Positions 1 through 11,655 of a DNA stretch of 64,000 bases are shown here, one piece after another. A program made the position numbers and the translations under genes. Each line of letters starts with the position of its first letter. Position 1 is the stretch's first letter. The DNA is from Caenorhabditis remanei (taxonomy: Eukaryota; Nematoda; Chromadorea; Rhabditida; Rhabditidae), in assembly GCF_010183535.1 (NCBI RefSeq), contig NC_071332.1:6448001-6512000 (forward strand), read 5' to 3'. A model generated the notes under the pieces. The model saw nothing but the letters and a program-made list of their open reading frames with translations, did no database searches and was not told the origin of the DNA.

Positions 1-269
1 TGATGTCGGAAAGTGAGATGGACGATGATGAAGATTTCGAGGCTGATGAATCGAAACCATTCTCGATGATGTCTGCTGAATCAGCGGTAAGAAACTTAAC
101 AAATTATCACTTACTATATTTATATTTCTATTTTCAGCTCGCAAAGCAATGTACAAAATTGGCTGATCTCGACAAAGACCTTGACACAATCCGATGCCAA
201 CTAGCCGATTGGCATGGTCAAACGAGTGCAGAAGGAGAGGGCGATCGTGAAGTGTGTCGAGTACAGTAG
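1..269 (+). CDS. 3' terminal exons of an acidic protein gene (partial at left edge)
   Basis: The reading frame is open from the window edge to a donor after base 86. It resumes at 138 after a 51-nt intron (87-137, GTAAGA to TTTTCAG) and stops at TAG 267-269. The visible protein end is a very acidic stretch (MDDDEDFEADE), then SKPFSMMSAESA, then a lysine/aspartate-rich, probably helical segment (LAKQCTKLADLDKDL). The first in-frame ATG at 3 is probably internal, because the frame is open to the window edge. No catalytic motif is visible. In C. elegans the gene just upstream of him-17 is, from memory, noca-1, which organises non-centrosomal microtubules. The same strand and position make that a reasonable guess, but the sequence here does not prove it. 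Confidence 0.7.
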   Translation, partial: MSESEMDDDEDFEADESKPFSMMSAESAVRNLTNYHLLYLYFYFQLAKQCTKLADLDKDLDTIRCQLADWHGQTSAEGEGDREVCRVQ

Positions 270-1200
270 CAAACTATTGGCATCCTATTCGTCTACTATT
301 TAATCATGTTTTGCTCGTATTCAATTGTACCATAGTTCTCAATCCGCCCATTTCTCCTCTCAATCCCATCTCCTTCAATTAATAACTTTGTAAGTATCAA
401 TTATCCTTGCAATCGTGTAATTAAAAACTGTCAAATGCATTCTGTGTGATGGCGTGTTGATTATCAGAAGTACGAGGTCAGTGCTCTTCACATGTGCATT
501 TTCACTCAAATTCTGGAATCTCACGTTCATCAACCCACAACTGCATCCATCTATACTTTCGACCCCCATTTCCTATTACGCGGTATCTCCACTCCCATTC
601 ATCCATCAAATGTTCTTCCGTTTTTACCCTATTTCCAAGCAGAACTTTGTTGTTTTACTAACGCAAAAGCTCTCCTCTGACTGCATATTTCCATGTCAAC
701 GTTTCTTCCTATCATTTCTATCAACTTCCATATCGTTACTGAAGATCAAATTTTCTGTCGAATAAGTTTGGAATTGAAATGAATGTGAAATACATTTTTT
801 AATCGTTTTACACTACATAGCAAAGAATGAGAAAGGTTCCAGTAGCCATGGTTGTGAACGAATCAGCCTGAAATCTTGTACATCGAATCGAAGAGAAATC
901 CAGAAGTTCTTCATGAATGAAATGTTCATGATTTTTTTTAGAATTAGAATCAAAGGGATTTGTCAAAAATCGGCCCAGGTTGAACTTTCTCTCGAAATTT
1001 TTCGAAAATTCAGAGTGAAAATTCCAAAACTACCAAATATATTCATCTTTTGACGGAAATCGAATTTTTAGTCAAAAACTAGACTTAGTCAAGAAAAAAA
1101 GCAAAACATTTAGAAAAAAATTCGAAATTTGGTTCAAAACGAGGCGCGCCTGTATCCCCCCGATTTGGGGCTTGGGGTATTTTTCGAGGGGGCATGAGGG
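270..1200. other. intergenic sequence after the first gene; nothing recognised
   Basis: The stretch is AT-rich, with short open frames lacking coding character. The first part presumably holds the 3' UTR of the preceding gene. No clear AATAAA was located. Confidence 0.5.
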
Positions 1201-1229
1201 TGTATGATGCCGATTTTGAGCATCATACA
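1201..1229. repeat. perfect 10-bp hairpin
   Basis: TGTATGATGC at 1201-1210 pairs perfectly with GCATCATACA at 1220-1229 across a 9-nt loop. It lies immediately beside the tRNA-like sequence at 1240-1308 and may belong to the same decayed element. Confidence 0.75.
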
Positions 1230-1239
1230 AAACACGCAT

Positions 1240-1308
1240 GTTTTGGACAGGAATCGAACCAAGAACCTTTTGATTCGCACCGTCAGCACTAACCACTATT
1301 CCAAGTGG
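1240..1308 (-). other. tRNA-like remnant with Pol III A- and B-box matches
   Basis: On the minus strand a TGGAATAGTGG A-box-like word is followed by a GGTTCGATTCC B-box-like word at a spacing typical of tRNAs. The putative acceptor ends do not pair, and neither the T stem nor the anticodon stem closes well. I read this as a tRNA-derived repeat or pseudogene rather than a working tRNA. Confidence 0.45.
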
Positions 1309-1717
1309 ACACGTTTAAATATCTTAATCATGATTATAATAACTTCACGTCATTTTCGATATTTAAAATTCGTATTTCGTGTAATTGAATATAAGAAACC
1401 CGAATGATCGAATCAACCAGAGGGTTCGTTGGCAGTAGAAAAATTCGAAATTTTCATGCAAATTTATTTCTAGCGATAGAAATGATCATTGAGAACATGA
1501 GCATTTTTGGGAGGGAGAGCTAAATTTTTAATTAGAATTCCTCCAAAGAAATGCTCAGGTCGCCCCTGATTATTTCAAAGGAGCAGAGGAAAGCGAGGAA
1601 AAAAAAAGAGTTGATTAGGAAACCTTTTCCGCGCGGAAAAAAATAGTTTGAACGCAGCATAAGGCGGTAACCCCCGAGGGCTTTGCTGAAATGAATTAAA
1701 AGTTGATTAAGCCTACA

Positions 1718-2173
1718 GGTGGCGTGAGAGCAAGCTCCAGGGCGTCCCTGTTTTAAGGTAATCACTACTTCTAGTGTGCAGGGCCAAGGGGCGGAGTCAG
1801 AGCAAGCTCCAGGGCGTTCCTATTTTAAGGTAATCACTACTTCTAGTGTGCAGGGCCAAGGGGCGGACTCAGAGCAAGCTCCAGGGCGTTCCTATTTTAA
1901 GGTAATCACTACTTCTAGTGTGCAGGGCCAAGGGGCGGACTCAGAGCAAGCTCCAGGGCGTTCCTATTTTAAGGTAATCACTACTTCCAGGGCGCTGAGC
2001 CAAGGGGCGGAGTCAGAGCAAGCTCCAGGGCGTTCCTATTTTAAGGTAATCACTACTTCTAGTGTGCAGGGCCAAGGGGCGGACTCAGAGCAAGCTCCAG
2101 GGTGTCCCTGTTTTAAAGTAATCACTACTTCTAGATCACTACTTCTAGAAGGCGTCCATGTTTTGAAATAATC
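1718..2173. repeat. 72-bp tandem repeat (minisatellite), about six copies
   Basis: The unit starts at 1774, 1846, 1918, 1990 and 2062, exactly 72 bases apart, with a partial copy before and a shortened one after. Copies differ by a few substitutions; the one near 1990 carries a variant GGCGCTGAGCC segment. Because 72 is divisible by three and the unit lacks stops in one frame, a 131-codon open frame runs through the array. It encodes a 24-residue repeat, which is most simply a by-product of the period. Confidence 0.93.
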
Positions 2174-3886
2174 AATTATGTAAAACGATAGAATAATGAT
2201 TGACACTTTCACTCTTTTATAAAACAAAAATATGCAATGTTCTCTGTGCTTCTTTCTTCAATTGAGTAGTCGATGTAGTGTTAGGTGAAAGAAAAATTTT
2301 TCTGAAAAAAGTTTAAACAAGAATTCCGTATTTTGCTTCGTTCTGCTTGCTAGTTTTAGATACAACCATTTCTTGTACCATGTGAACGATTCCAGCTGGA
2401 TAGCTTAAAAAACCAGCTTGGTCATCAGTGAATTCTCTGTAGGCAAAATTCAATCGCCACAAAATTACAAACGTTTTATGGGAAATGAAGAATGTGAAAC
2501 ACGTGCACAGTCCTTCAAAGTGATAATCCGCGACAGAGCGCGATTGCGACGATCGCTGGCGCGATTCTCGTTTTTCAGCTTAAAACCGATTATATACCGA
2601 TTTCTCGAAATTTCAGCATTTTCGCTGGTTCAAAAGAAGTAACAAATGTTCTGCGGACAAAAATACATCGTTTGAGTGTAACCTTCTCTCACATTGTCGA
2701 AAAATAAAAAAGTTGAAAGACTTTAAAGAAAATCAACTGAAAAAACCATTTTTTGCCACTTTCAGAAGAAATACGAAAAAATTGAGTGATTTCATTTGTT
2801 CTCGTTAAGTAACATTTATGAAGATGACTTTTGCGAACATTTTAAGCCTAAATACGTGTTATAATATTCAGAACTGGAATTATTGAAACAATTTTTAAGT
2901 TCAACTTTTTTCAAAAAATTCAGTTTTTTGTTAATTTTTCGGTCTAGAAGTACTTGAAAGGATTCAAAATAGCATAACAGCAACTGGAAATACTTAATTA
3001 GCAGGAGAAATGCACTTTTTATTGAAAATTCGAGAGTTTTTTGTTTCTCCAAAAAAAAATAAAACTGACTTTTTGGCGTTGAAAAGCTGTATATCATGGT
3101 TTGATGGGCACATATTCACTTCTACACCTTTTTTTTCGACTAATTCACTCGTTTTATCATAGAACTCGGTAATTTTGCTCGCAAGCTCAATTAATTGAAT
3201 TTCGGGTTACGGTAGAATTTAAAGGGAGGCGACGCAAAACTTTAAAAAACGGGAAGCGCGCCAGCTATGTCTGTTGTGCGCATTATCACTTTGAATGACT
3301 GTGCGTGGCCTTTCAAACATGCTGTGAAAAAACTCCTGTAAACAAGAGTTCACGTATTTCTGCTTTCACACCCTCATGCCCCTTTTCGATTAAATACATG
3401 TACACCAAAACGAGCCGGGCAGAAAATAATTTTGTCTTCTGCCCGTCCCGGACCGTAACAAGTTTGGAATTAAAAATTATTTTAATATTATATTTAGAAA
3501 TGCTTGAGAATGCAAATTTCCCTCCGTTTATTGAAAATTGTCTGTAAAATAGGCCTGAAATTAGTTGTATAAACATATAATTTGGAGCTGATTTTTTATA
3601 AACAGATTTACATTCAGAAAAGACTCAAAAACTAGTCTAAAATTTACTGGGTTTTCCGATGCTGCCTTCTAAAAAAGAAAAGATCGATAAAACTGCGCGC
3701 ATATTGCGGAAAGCGCGTGCCCGTGTTGCAAAGGGGCGGAGTCTTGACTGCTTTCCCAACACACCACAAACAACGCAATTCTCTGTGGGAACATTTGATG
3801 ATTTCTCAATTGCAGTGTTTAAGCTTTTTTTTACATTTCTTTTTGAGTTAACAAGAAGGAAATGTATTAATTAATTCGTATTTCAG
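2174..3886. other. intergenic region upstream of him-17
   Basis: The sequence is AT-rich with scattered GC-rich patches (about 2520-2560, 3215-3290 and 3690-3745) that include words common in Caenorhabditis dispersed repeats, such as GGGGCGGAGTC at 3732-3742. No gene is seen. The last bases, TATTTCAG before the ATG at 3887, form a splice acceptor, probably a trans-splice site. Confidence 0.5.
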
Positions 3887-6800
3887 ATGTCTAAACGACC
3901 GAGTACATCAACACATCCGGAAGAGGTGAGAATAATCGAGAATGTTGTCACAACTCAGTCAAATTCGGGAAAGATTTCAGGATGAAGATAATATTGTCGA
4001 TGAACAACGTGATAAAATGGCAGATGAGGACCCGAACGACTTTGAAACACAATTCGACGAAGAAAGTGAGCAAGGAGTAAGCAAAACGTATTCACATATT
4101 GATTAAAAGTTAATATTTTTTCAGACGTCGTGCCGAACGCCGTTCTTGACGAATCATCTGGAATTTCTGGAACATCACAACCCGGATATGACCATGAAAG
4201 AATTATTTAGTAGAAAAAGAGCTCGTACTCAACCGCAGCCCGCTGGCTACGTCGATACCGCCCAGCCAAGATACTATGATCGTTATAAGCAACAAGATTA
4301 TACACGTCGCAACGATTACATGAAATATTGTCACGTTTGTCGAAAAAAGACAGTCGGAAAGCTTCGTGTTCTACCTGGAGATCTCAGAATGAGAAAAGTA
4401 TGGATTCTTCGTTCGAATCTTGACGAAGAACGGTCTGCGGAGTTGTGGTTAAGAGAGATGGCGTGTGAAGGATCGCACGGAGGCGAATTCTGTGAATCAC
4501 ACTTCCCGCCCGGCTGTCAGCACTTGAAAGGAAACCAACTTCTTCCTCTTGATGTTCGTCCAGTGGTTCGTTATTGTTTTTTCCCCTCACTCCTTCACTA
4601 TTTTTATCTTATAGGAAGGGAGACACTCGGTCATAGAAGATATTCAATTTGATTTTGATGCTATACATCTGCAGTGTGTGTTTTGTGGAAGAAATGGGCC
4701 TCTCGCCACAATGCTACCATTCATACGAGTATGATTTTCAGCTAGTTTCGGTAGTTTTATTTGTGAAATTTTCAGAATCGATGTAAGAGAAGTCGCTGGA
4801 TCGATGTCTTATCCGCTGGTAACGAAGCCTATAAAGGAAGGCTGACGGCTGCTTTACGAGGAGGGGTCACGCAATTTTTATGCGACTATCACATATCTGA
4901 CAGTAGTTTTGAAATTAATGGATTTGGCGAATGGCGTCTTCTTCGTAACGCATTACCTGATCCAAGACTTGTGGCATCCGACAAAAGAGGAGAACGGAAA
5001 TATTTGGTAGACAAATGCCGTGATGAGTTGTTTTGGCAGAGAGAAATGTGGAAAAATGCTGACTTGTTGAGTCAATTGGGTACCGGAGATGAAGAACAAG
5101 ATGAAGCTATTCAAGAAGAGAGCATCCACTATATGCAAAACCCTGTACAACATCCCGAAGACGATTTGAGTAAGTTCATATCAAGCTAACTGTCAAATGA
5201 TTTATTTTTGCAGTGTCTGTGCCTCCAGTCCTAATGCCCGTTAGCAAAATTGACACTGAAATCAGCAATTCAGTCCCACAGATGGAACCATCTACCTCGT
5301 CTTCTGTAACCGATATTAAGCCACTAAACAACCTAATTGATGATCAAATCGAATATTCGGATGATTCAGACGAAGAAAACGAAATGATTGAGAAATTAGG
5401 AGATATTCCTTACTCAAAACGCCTCTGCCAAGTTTGCAGTGCAGTGGAGCCGATCGGAAACGAGTATCCACCAATCTTCCCGTTCAAATTCACAATCAGA
5501 ACGTGGCCGTTTGACGAGTATCGTCATAGAAAATGGTTGGAAATCATGGATTGGCCCCCTGAATTTGAAGAATCAATGAAGACGTTGTGGCAGAAGAGAA
5601 AGACGGAAGGTTCTCTATCCGAAGCCTATCATTTCTGTCCGATCAATGTTTGTCAAGCTCATCTAGATTACAGAGTAAGTCGGAAATTTCAAATAATGAC
5701 AGTAAATGTATTTTCTCTATGTAATTTCAGCAACTGCCAGAAAGAATGGAAGAATGGCACCGAACGTTTTGTGTTCTATGTGATTCGTGTATGAGTGATA
5801 AAAATCTTCTGGTGCCAATACCACACAATTTGGAAACGCGAAGAAAATGGGTGGACAGTCTGTTTCCTGATGAAGAATCCAGCAAGTTTCATGTTAAGAA
5901 AGTAGTCTGGGTGAGAATATTCATAGAAACAGAATATTTATTAGATTACTGTTTTCAGCTCCGTCGTCGGTTCATGCGACCGAAACCCACTCGATACCGT
6001 ATCTGCGTTTATCACTTCAATAGGGCAGCATTCTTGGTGAATGAGGAAGGAAAAGTAGTGCTCGATGAGAAAGCGTTACCTCTGTCAATGGACTCAGATG
6101 ACTTTGATTTAACACCACGAGGACCAAATTCTGTGTGCAAATGCATTTTGTGTGATGACTGGAAGAAAGTAGAACATATGGTACCTCTTCGAAACCCAAA
6201 CTCTGATGCCGAAAGAACTTTCCTCGTCGACACTCTTATTCATTCTGAAAAACTGATTATCAAGAAAGCGCTAAGCTCCATTGCAAAAGCTAATCGCACC
6301 GCACTCATTTGCAACATTCATTTCCCAGATGGTATGGATCCGTTCAGCATCATCGCGGAGCGACGAATCATGTACGGAGTACAAACTGAATGTGTGTTGT
6401 GTGGTCATGCCAACGACTGCACGGCCATGATACCGTTCCCGGGTTTGGAAGATCAGAGGCTACGTACAAAATGGATAAACTCGATGTGTCGTGAACCGTG
6501 GATCTATCGGTATCTGACTACACGTCTCGAGAAACCTGGAAGACACTACTTGTGCGCGTCACATTTCAATCGAAACTCACTTCGATACCATTCTGGCCTT
6601 GGCCTCTGGAGAAAAGCATCAGCTTGTCCTGTTCTCTCGTGTACAACTGAAGAAGAACGACAAGAAGTTTGGGATTTGAGTAAAGCCCAACCACTCTATC
6701 ATCCACTGATACTTGAAGCTTTTGATGTTGATGGTTTCGGACCTTTGGATTACGATGACGTTCTCGGTTTCTTGGGTCCAGATAGAATGCTTGAGGTTTG

Positions 6801-7103
6801 TTGCGAACATTCATAGAAGGGAAATTTAAATAACTTATTCAGATTGAAAATGAATTGAACTATCATGGACGAACAGAACCTGTGGTTCGAAGAGATACAA
6901 GACGAAAGAGTCATGAAAGGGGATTCTATGACGATATGCCAAACATATACGAGCCGGAAGAGTTGGACGATGTGGAAGTGGGAGATCCGAATGATGGAGA
7001 AGTTGTTCAAGAGGACTGCATTATATATGAAAATGATCATCATTTGGAACACCACGAAGGGCTAATCGTAGAAGATGAAGTTGTTATAGGTGAAGAAGAA
7101 TGA
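3887..7103 (+). CDS. him-17: HIM-17 orthologue, six THAP-like zinc modules
   Basis: Nine exons give 940 aa: 3887-3925, 3981-4076, 4125-4565, 4615-4728, 4776-5169, 5214-5674, 5731-5910, 5959-6795 and 6843-7103. All junctions keep frame; the donor at 4566 (GTTCGT) is weak. Six repeated modules each begin with CxxC and end with CxxH (third module CQAH). The Cys/His anchors are near residues 114/117-168/171, 213/216-266/269, 433/436-508/511, 529/532-591/594, 637/640-693/696 and 720/723-774/777. Several keep the THAP-type P-F/L patch after the first pair. Acidic linkers lie between, and the C-terminus is strongly acidic. In C. elegans HIM-17 is a germline chromatin protein with six THAP-like motifs, needed for meiotic double-strand breaks and H3K9 methylation. 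The adjacent cni-1 supports orthology. The ATG follows TTTCAG directly, as in SL-spliced genes. Confidence 0.92.
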
Positions 7104-7444
7104 CCTCTTCTTTTTGAATTTTTTGATCGTAGTTTATCTGTTGAAATTTTTAAAACCGGTATTCGTCTTACTGGGTCTTGTTGGGCAGTTTGCTACAAAC
7201 TTTTTATATTCAATTACAAACTGTTTCATTATATCCTTTTGTTTCTCTGTTACTCTTCACTCCATCCCAATAAAATACACAATCTGCCGAATAAATACGT
7301 TGCGTTGTTTCCACACTCCGATCATAGCCCTCTTTTTTGCATTTGTGATAAGCGGTTGTGTAATAATTCACTCCGACACTATTTATTTCATTCCAAAGCT
7401 TTATCTTTTACATGTGGTGATTGCATATACATTTTATGTTCCAG
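7104..7444 (+). promoter_or_regulatory. him-17/cni-1 intercistronic region with poly(A) signals and trans-splice acceptor
   Basis: AATAAA occurs at 7269-7274 and 7290-7295. About 150 nt after the second signal, TTCCAG directly abuts the cni-1 ATG at 7445. U-rich sequence fills the interval. This layout is typical of a Caenorhabditis operon, with the downstream message capped by SL2. No separate promoter motif is evident. Confidence 0.6.
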
Positions 7445-7976
7445 ATGGCGTTTACATTCGCCGCCTTTTGCTATCTTCTAGCCCTCATCGCCGTTGGGTT
7501 CTGTATTTTCTTCGCGATATACACGGTAAGCATCTGAAATGATTTTAAAATTAGTCTCCCTCTTTGTTTTCAGGTTATCTGCGTTGACGAGTTACGCACG
7601 GACTACAAGAATCCGATCGAACAATGCCGTAATCTGAATCAGCTCATCCTCCCTGAATACCTCATTCATGGAACGTTCACCGTACTCTTCATTTTCAGCT
7701 GGCAACTCATTTCAATTCTTGCAAACCTTCCTCTCGCATTCTATCACATCTACACCTATGTCAACCGTCCGGTCATGTCTGGTCCAGGAATCTACGATCC
7801 AACTACCATTCTCAACCGTTCCACTCTTTCATCAACACTTCGCATCTCCTGGATCAAATTGGCTTTCTACCTTATCTCATTCTTCTATTACCTCTACGCG
7901 TAAGTTTAGTATGTTCTGATAATCTTTTCAAATGTTATATTTCAGCATGATCTACACCCTCGTCACCGCAAACTAA
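7445..7976 (+). CDS. cni-1: cornichon family cargo receptor
   Basis: Three exons, 7445-7525, 7574-7899 and 7946-7976, encode 145 aa, the usual cornichon length. The N-terminus MAFTFAAFCYLLALIA is a membrane segment, followed by the family loop CVDELRTDYKNPIEQCRNLN and LILPEYLIHG. A second hydrophobic block (LFIFSWQLISILANLPLAFY) comes next, then IYDPTTILNRSTL and a C-terminal membrane segment (LAFYLISFFYYLYAMIYTL). Cornichons sit in the ER and early secretory pathway as COPII cargo adaptors; in animals they also act on AMPA-type glutamate receptors. The gene closely follows him-17 on the same strand, as in C. elegans, and is convergent with the receptor array. Confidence 0.97.
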
Positions 7977-8174
7977 AGAAGCGGTATAGACCAAATTTGA
8001 AGTCTACAACGATCTTGAATTTCCCATCACCAAATCGTATCCTTGTCTTTTTTTTCTAAAGGCCATACTATTTATTGAATCACACAGTACGGTTTGTACA
8101 CTTTCTTCAAAATTTCACTCTTTTGGTTTTTGTAATCTACTTGTGCAGCTCTCCAGTGTGTACCCATTTCAGTT

Positions 8175-8180
8175 AATAAA
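8175..8180 (+). terminator. cni-1 poly(A) signal
   Basis: AATAAA lies about 200 nt after the cni-1 stop, and under 100 nt from the stop codon of the convergent receptor gene at 8273. Confidence 0.7.
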
Positions 8181-8272
8181 TCACTTTCTTTCGATAAAAG
8201 TTCAAGTAAAACTGAACTCAATAGCGGAGAAAATCGAACCGGTTCATTTTGAAATAATAATTTAAAAATAAT

Positions 8273-9704
8273 TCAATCAACATCTACCAGTGTAGGCTTC
8301 CGTACAACGACATGAGAGCTTCCTTGCGAACTGATCGTTGCTATCTTTGCTGAAAGCATTTTCCGAATCTCTTTTGATGTGAAAAATGAGAAACAAGGAG
8401 TTGCCGCACCCGCCATTATTTCAAGCTGAAAAGTTATAAGTGACCGTTTGAGACTATACTTTTCACAAACTGTGTTGATGATTCGTTTAATGAGAAAAGC
8501 AGTCGAAACAGTAAAATCAAAAGTTTGACAGTATAGAAAAACAACAGAAGATGTCTGAAAAACATAGATTGATAAATGTAAAAATTATTGTAATACCTGA
8601 AATAAGAAAAATATGACAACGGCTTGAACCAAAACGCGCGTCTCCTGTTTGTTCAAAGACGTTTTTTTCATTGTGAGGATCTTCGTGATGACTGCAATAT
8701 ACATAGCAAGAATGAACACAGGTAGTCCGAATTGCAGAATTAATTCCATCTGAACCTTCGGTAAATGAAGGGTAGAGCCCACAACGAAACTCACGATTTG
8801 AATCGATTTGGGCGGAGGCGTGTCAAGAATGCTATGTGGGGCCGGACAATCAAGAACATAATGTCCTATTGAAGATCTATAAGAGAGCATGTAGGTATAC
8901 CTACAATTGTTGTGAACCATCACAAAAATAACCGAACAAGGAAGAATCCATATCATTAGTAGCCAGATGTAAACCACATATCTGGAATATTAATCTCCTT
9001 TTTTCTGTGGTTTATGCGGATTGGCATACGAATCAAATACTCTGTACGTCAGCTGTCTGAAGAAGAAAACTGAAAATCGTTGGAGTGCAATGACGAGGTT
9101 AGATATCAGAATTGTATAATGAAGATAGTCAATTGTATACGATAAAATGGTGAAGATATCTGGAAGAAGAAAAGTTGAGATGCATAGAAACACTATGATG
9201 GAAACCTGAAATTACGAAATCCTTAGTGATCAATGAGAATAACGTAGCTGGGACGTTAATAATCAGATTCAATGCAGATAGGATGAATACAGATAGAGTG
9301 AGTTGAGTGAGAAACCAGAAGTATTTGAACTGAAAATAAAGAAATCCAAATATGATCAGGATGTTTTGATAGGTTTCAGATGCTTTTATGAATGTATCTT
9401 CACTTCCGAAACTCGTGCTCGAGCCTTTCAAAGTTTGTTTCTCACCGTTTTGAAATTTCCCCATAAAAGAATAAGTAGAATCAGAAATGCTCCAGTGAGA
9501 AGAGTGGATGCGATGATTGACATTACGAATAGCGTAATCACCAGATAGTAGATTGAACCTTTTTCACTTGGAGGCACCTCTGCTTCCAACTAAAACTTAA
9601 ATATTCACATAAGGCTTATTGGGATAGTTTCTCACCGCAATTATTCTGTTGTCAGATAATACCAAAGTTGGAAGGTAGAAAAAGAAGAAAACAGTGATAA
9701 ACAT
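8273..9704 (-). CDS. seven-transmembrane chemoreceptor-like protein, array copy 1
   Basis: Eight exons: 9704-9636, 9589-9446, 9329-9206, 9159-9030, 8981-8795, 8749-8597, 8554-8471 and 8425-8273. They give an intact 347-aa protein with intron phases 0,0,1,2,0,0,0. Exon 1 is a signal peptide (MFITVFFFFYLPTLVLS). Exon 2 has a PPSEKGSIYYLV lead into TM1. TM2 carries NLIINVPATLFSL, and TM3 ends in LVIALQRFSVFFF, where rhodopsin-class receptors have DRY. Exon 5 holds TM4 and an extracellular loop with NNCRY and a second Cys. Exons 6-7 hold TM5-TM6, and exon 8 TM7 (GAATPCFSFFTSKEIRK). This fits a nematode serpentine receptor, but I cannot assign a named class. It is convergent with cni-1. Confidence 0.88.
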
Positions 9705-9803
9705 GTTTCCCCAAGGTTTTCGATCAGGAAATATGACGAACTTACACCAGTTGGGCAGACTGGTTTAATGTGAAAACAAGAAGAAAATCAAAAAATTTAT
9801 GTG

Positions 9804-9828
9804 CGAGTTGATTGGAATTGGTATCCAG
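9804..9828 (-). promoter_or_regulatory. 25-bp upstream element shared by array copies 1-3
   Basis: The core (plus strand) GAGTTGATTGGAATTGG lies 100 nt before the start codon of copy 1. The full 25 bp is identical upstream of copies 2 and 3, in a more weakly conserved block. It may be a promoter element or simply a recently duplicated flank. Confidence 0.5.
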
Positions 9829-10095
9829 GAGAAACGAGGGAGAGAAAGAGTGCGAATTGAAAGATCAACTAGCACATGGGTATTTATAGATTAGAGGTGT
9901 GATAACTGGAAATTGAGTTTGGGGATGAAAGAACCGACTGGCACTTTAGGATATTGTTTTCATTCCGAACTGACAAATCAAAGTAATCATTAATTCAAGA
10001 ATCAAGACAAAACGATAAATGGATTATGAGATTCTTTAGTTTTGGTAGTTTATTCGAAATACTTTATTATATATTCAAACAGGAATGAAATCCAT

Positions 10096-11573
10096 TCAAC
10101 TCTCCACTTCGACTAGTGTTGGTTTTCGTACGATAACATGCGAACTTCCCTGTGAGCTGAATGTTGCTATCTTTGCTGAAAGCATTTTCCGGATCTCTTT
10201 TGATGTGAAAAATGAGAAACAAGGAGTTGCAGCTCCCGCCATTATTTCAAGCTAAAAAGTTATAAGTGGCTATTTGAGACTGTCTACTTTTCACAAACTG
10301 TGTTAATGATTCGCTTGATGAGAAAAGCCGTTGGAACAGTAAAATCAAAAGTTTGACAATATAGAAAAACAACAGAAGATGCCTGGAAATAAATCGATTG
10401 AGAATACTGAAAATTCTCTGAAATTATTACCTGGAAAAGAACAAAGATGATAATGGCTTGAATCAAAACTCTCGTCTCGTGTCTGTTCAAAGACGCCTTT
10501 TTCATCGTGATGATCTTCATAATAATGGCTATATACATAGCAAGAATGAATACAGGAATTCCGAACTGCAGTGTTAACTCCATCTGAAATGAAAATTTGG
10601 ATCTAAATTCGTGTTCTCATCGCTTATCGAGACTCACAATCCGTACCAACTCTGGCGGAGCAGTGTCAACTAGGCTGTTTTGTGTTGGACAATACAGATT
10701 GTAATGCCCATTCACTTTTCTAGGAGAGAGCATGTACAGATACCTGCAGTTGTTGTGAACCATCACAAACATAACCGAACACGGAAGAATCCATATCATT
10801 AGTAACCAGATGTAAATCACATATCTGGAATTTTAATTTCTTTTTTTCTGTGGTTTATGCGCATTCGCTTACGAATCAAATACTCTGTACGTCATGTGTC
10901 TGAAGAAGAAAACTGAAAATCGTTGGAGTGCAATGACGAGGTTAGATATCAGAATTGTATAATGGAGATAGTCAATTGTATACGATAAAATGGTGAAGAT
11001 ATCTGGAAGAAGAAAAGTTGAGATGCATAGAAACACTATGATGGAAACCTGAAGATACGAAATCTATAGTTATCAATGAGAATAAAGTCGCTGGGACGTT
11101 GATAATCAAATTCAATGCAGATAGGATGAATACAAAAATAGTGAGTTGGGAGAGAAACCAGAAGTACTTGAACTGAAAATAAAAAAAATTGGATGTTCTA
11201 GAACTTTTTAAATGTTAATCGGCATTTTATAGGACTACAATGCCTGTATCTTTTCTTTCGAGACGCTACACATTTGCTTGAATTAATTGATGATTTTTCC
11301 TCACCGTTTTGAAATGTCCCCATAGAAGAATAAGTATTCCCAGGAATGCTCCAGTAAGAAGTGTTGATGCAAAGACTGACATTACAAACAGAGAGATCAC
11401 TAGATAGTAGATTGATCCTTTATCATTTGGAGGCACTTCAGCTGTTAGCTGAAATTTTGAAACTGTACTACATAATACTCACAGAGTTAATTACTCACCG
11501 CAAGTAGTTTAACTTCATTGTCAGAAAATACCGAAGTTTGAAGGATGAAGAAGAAGAAAACAGTGATAAACAT
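10096..11573 (-). CDS. seven-transmembrane chemoreceptor-like protein, array copy 2
   Basis: Eight exons: 11573-11499, 11448-11305, 11172-11049, 11002-10873, 10824-10638, 10583-10431, 10382-10299 and 10251-10096. They encode 350 aa with the same seven intron positions and phases as copy 1. The signal peptide is MFITVFFFFILQTSVFS. TM1 is preceded by PPNDKGSIYYLV. TM3 ends LVIALQRFSVFFFRHMTYR, and the TM7 block is GAATPCFSFFTSKEIRK. The extracellular loop differs most from copy 1 (NNCRYLYMLSPRKVNGHY), as expected for a ligand-facing region. Copies 1, 2 and 3 form the closest group in the array. No disabling change was found. Confidence 0.88.
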
Positions 11574-11655
11574 GATTTTCGAAGGTTTTCGATAAGGTAA
11601 TATGACGAACTTACATCAGTTGGGCAGACAAGAAGAAAATCAAACAATTTTTATG

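Noticed and set aside
1240..1308. Functional tRNA gene
   Set aside because: A and B boxes match, but acceptor, T and anticodon stems do not pair.
1776..2171. 131-codon repeat-encoded protein
   Set aside because: The frame exists because the minisatellite period is divisible by three; there is no signal, domain or splice context.
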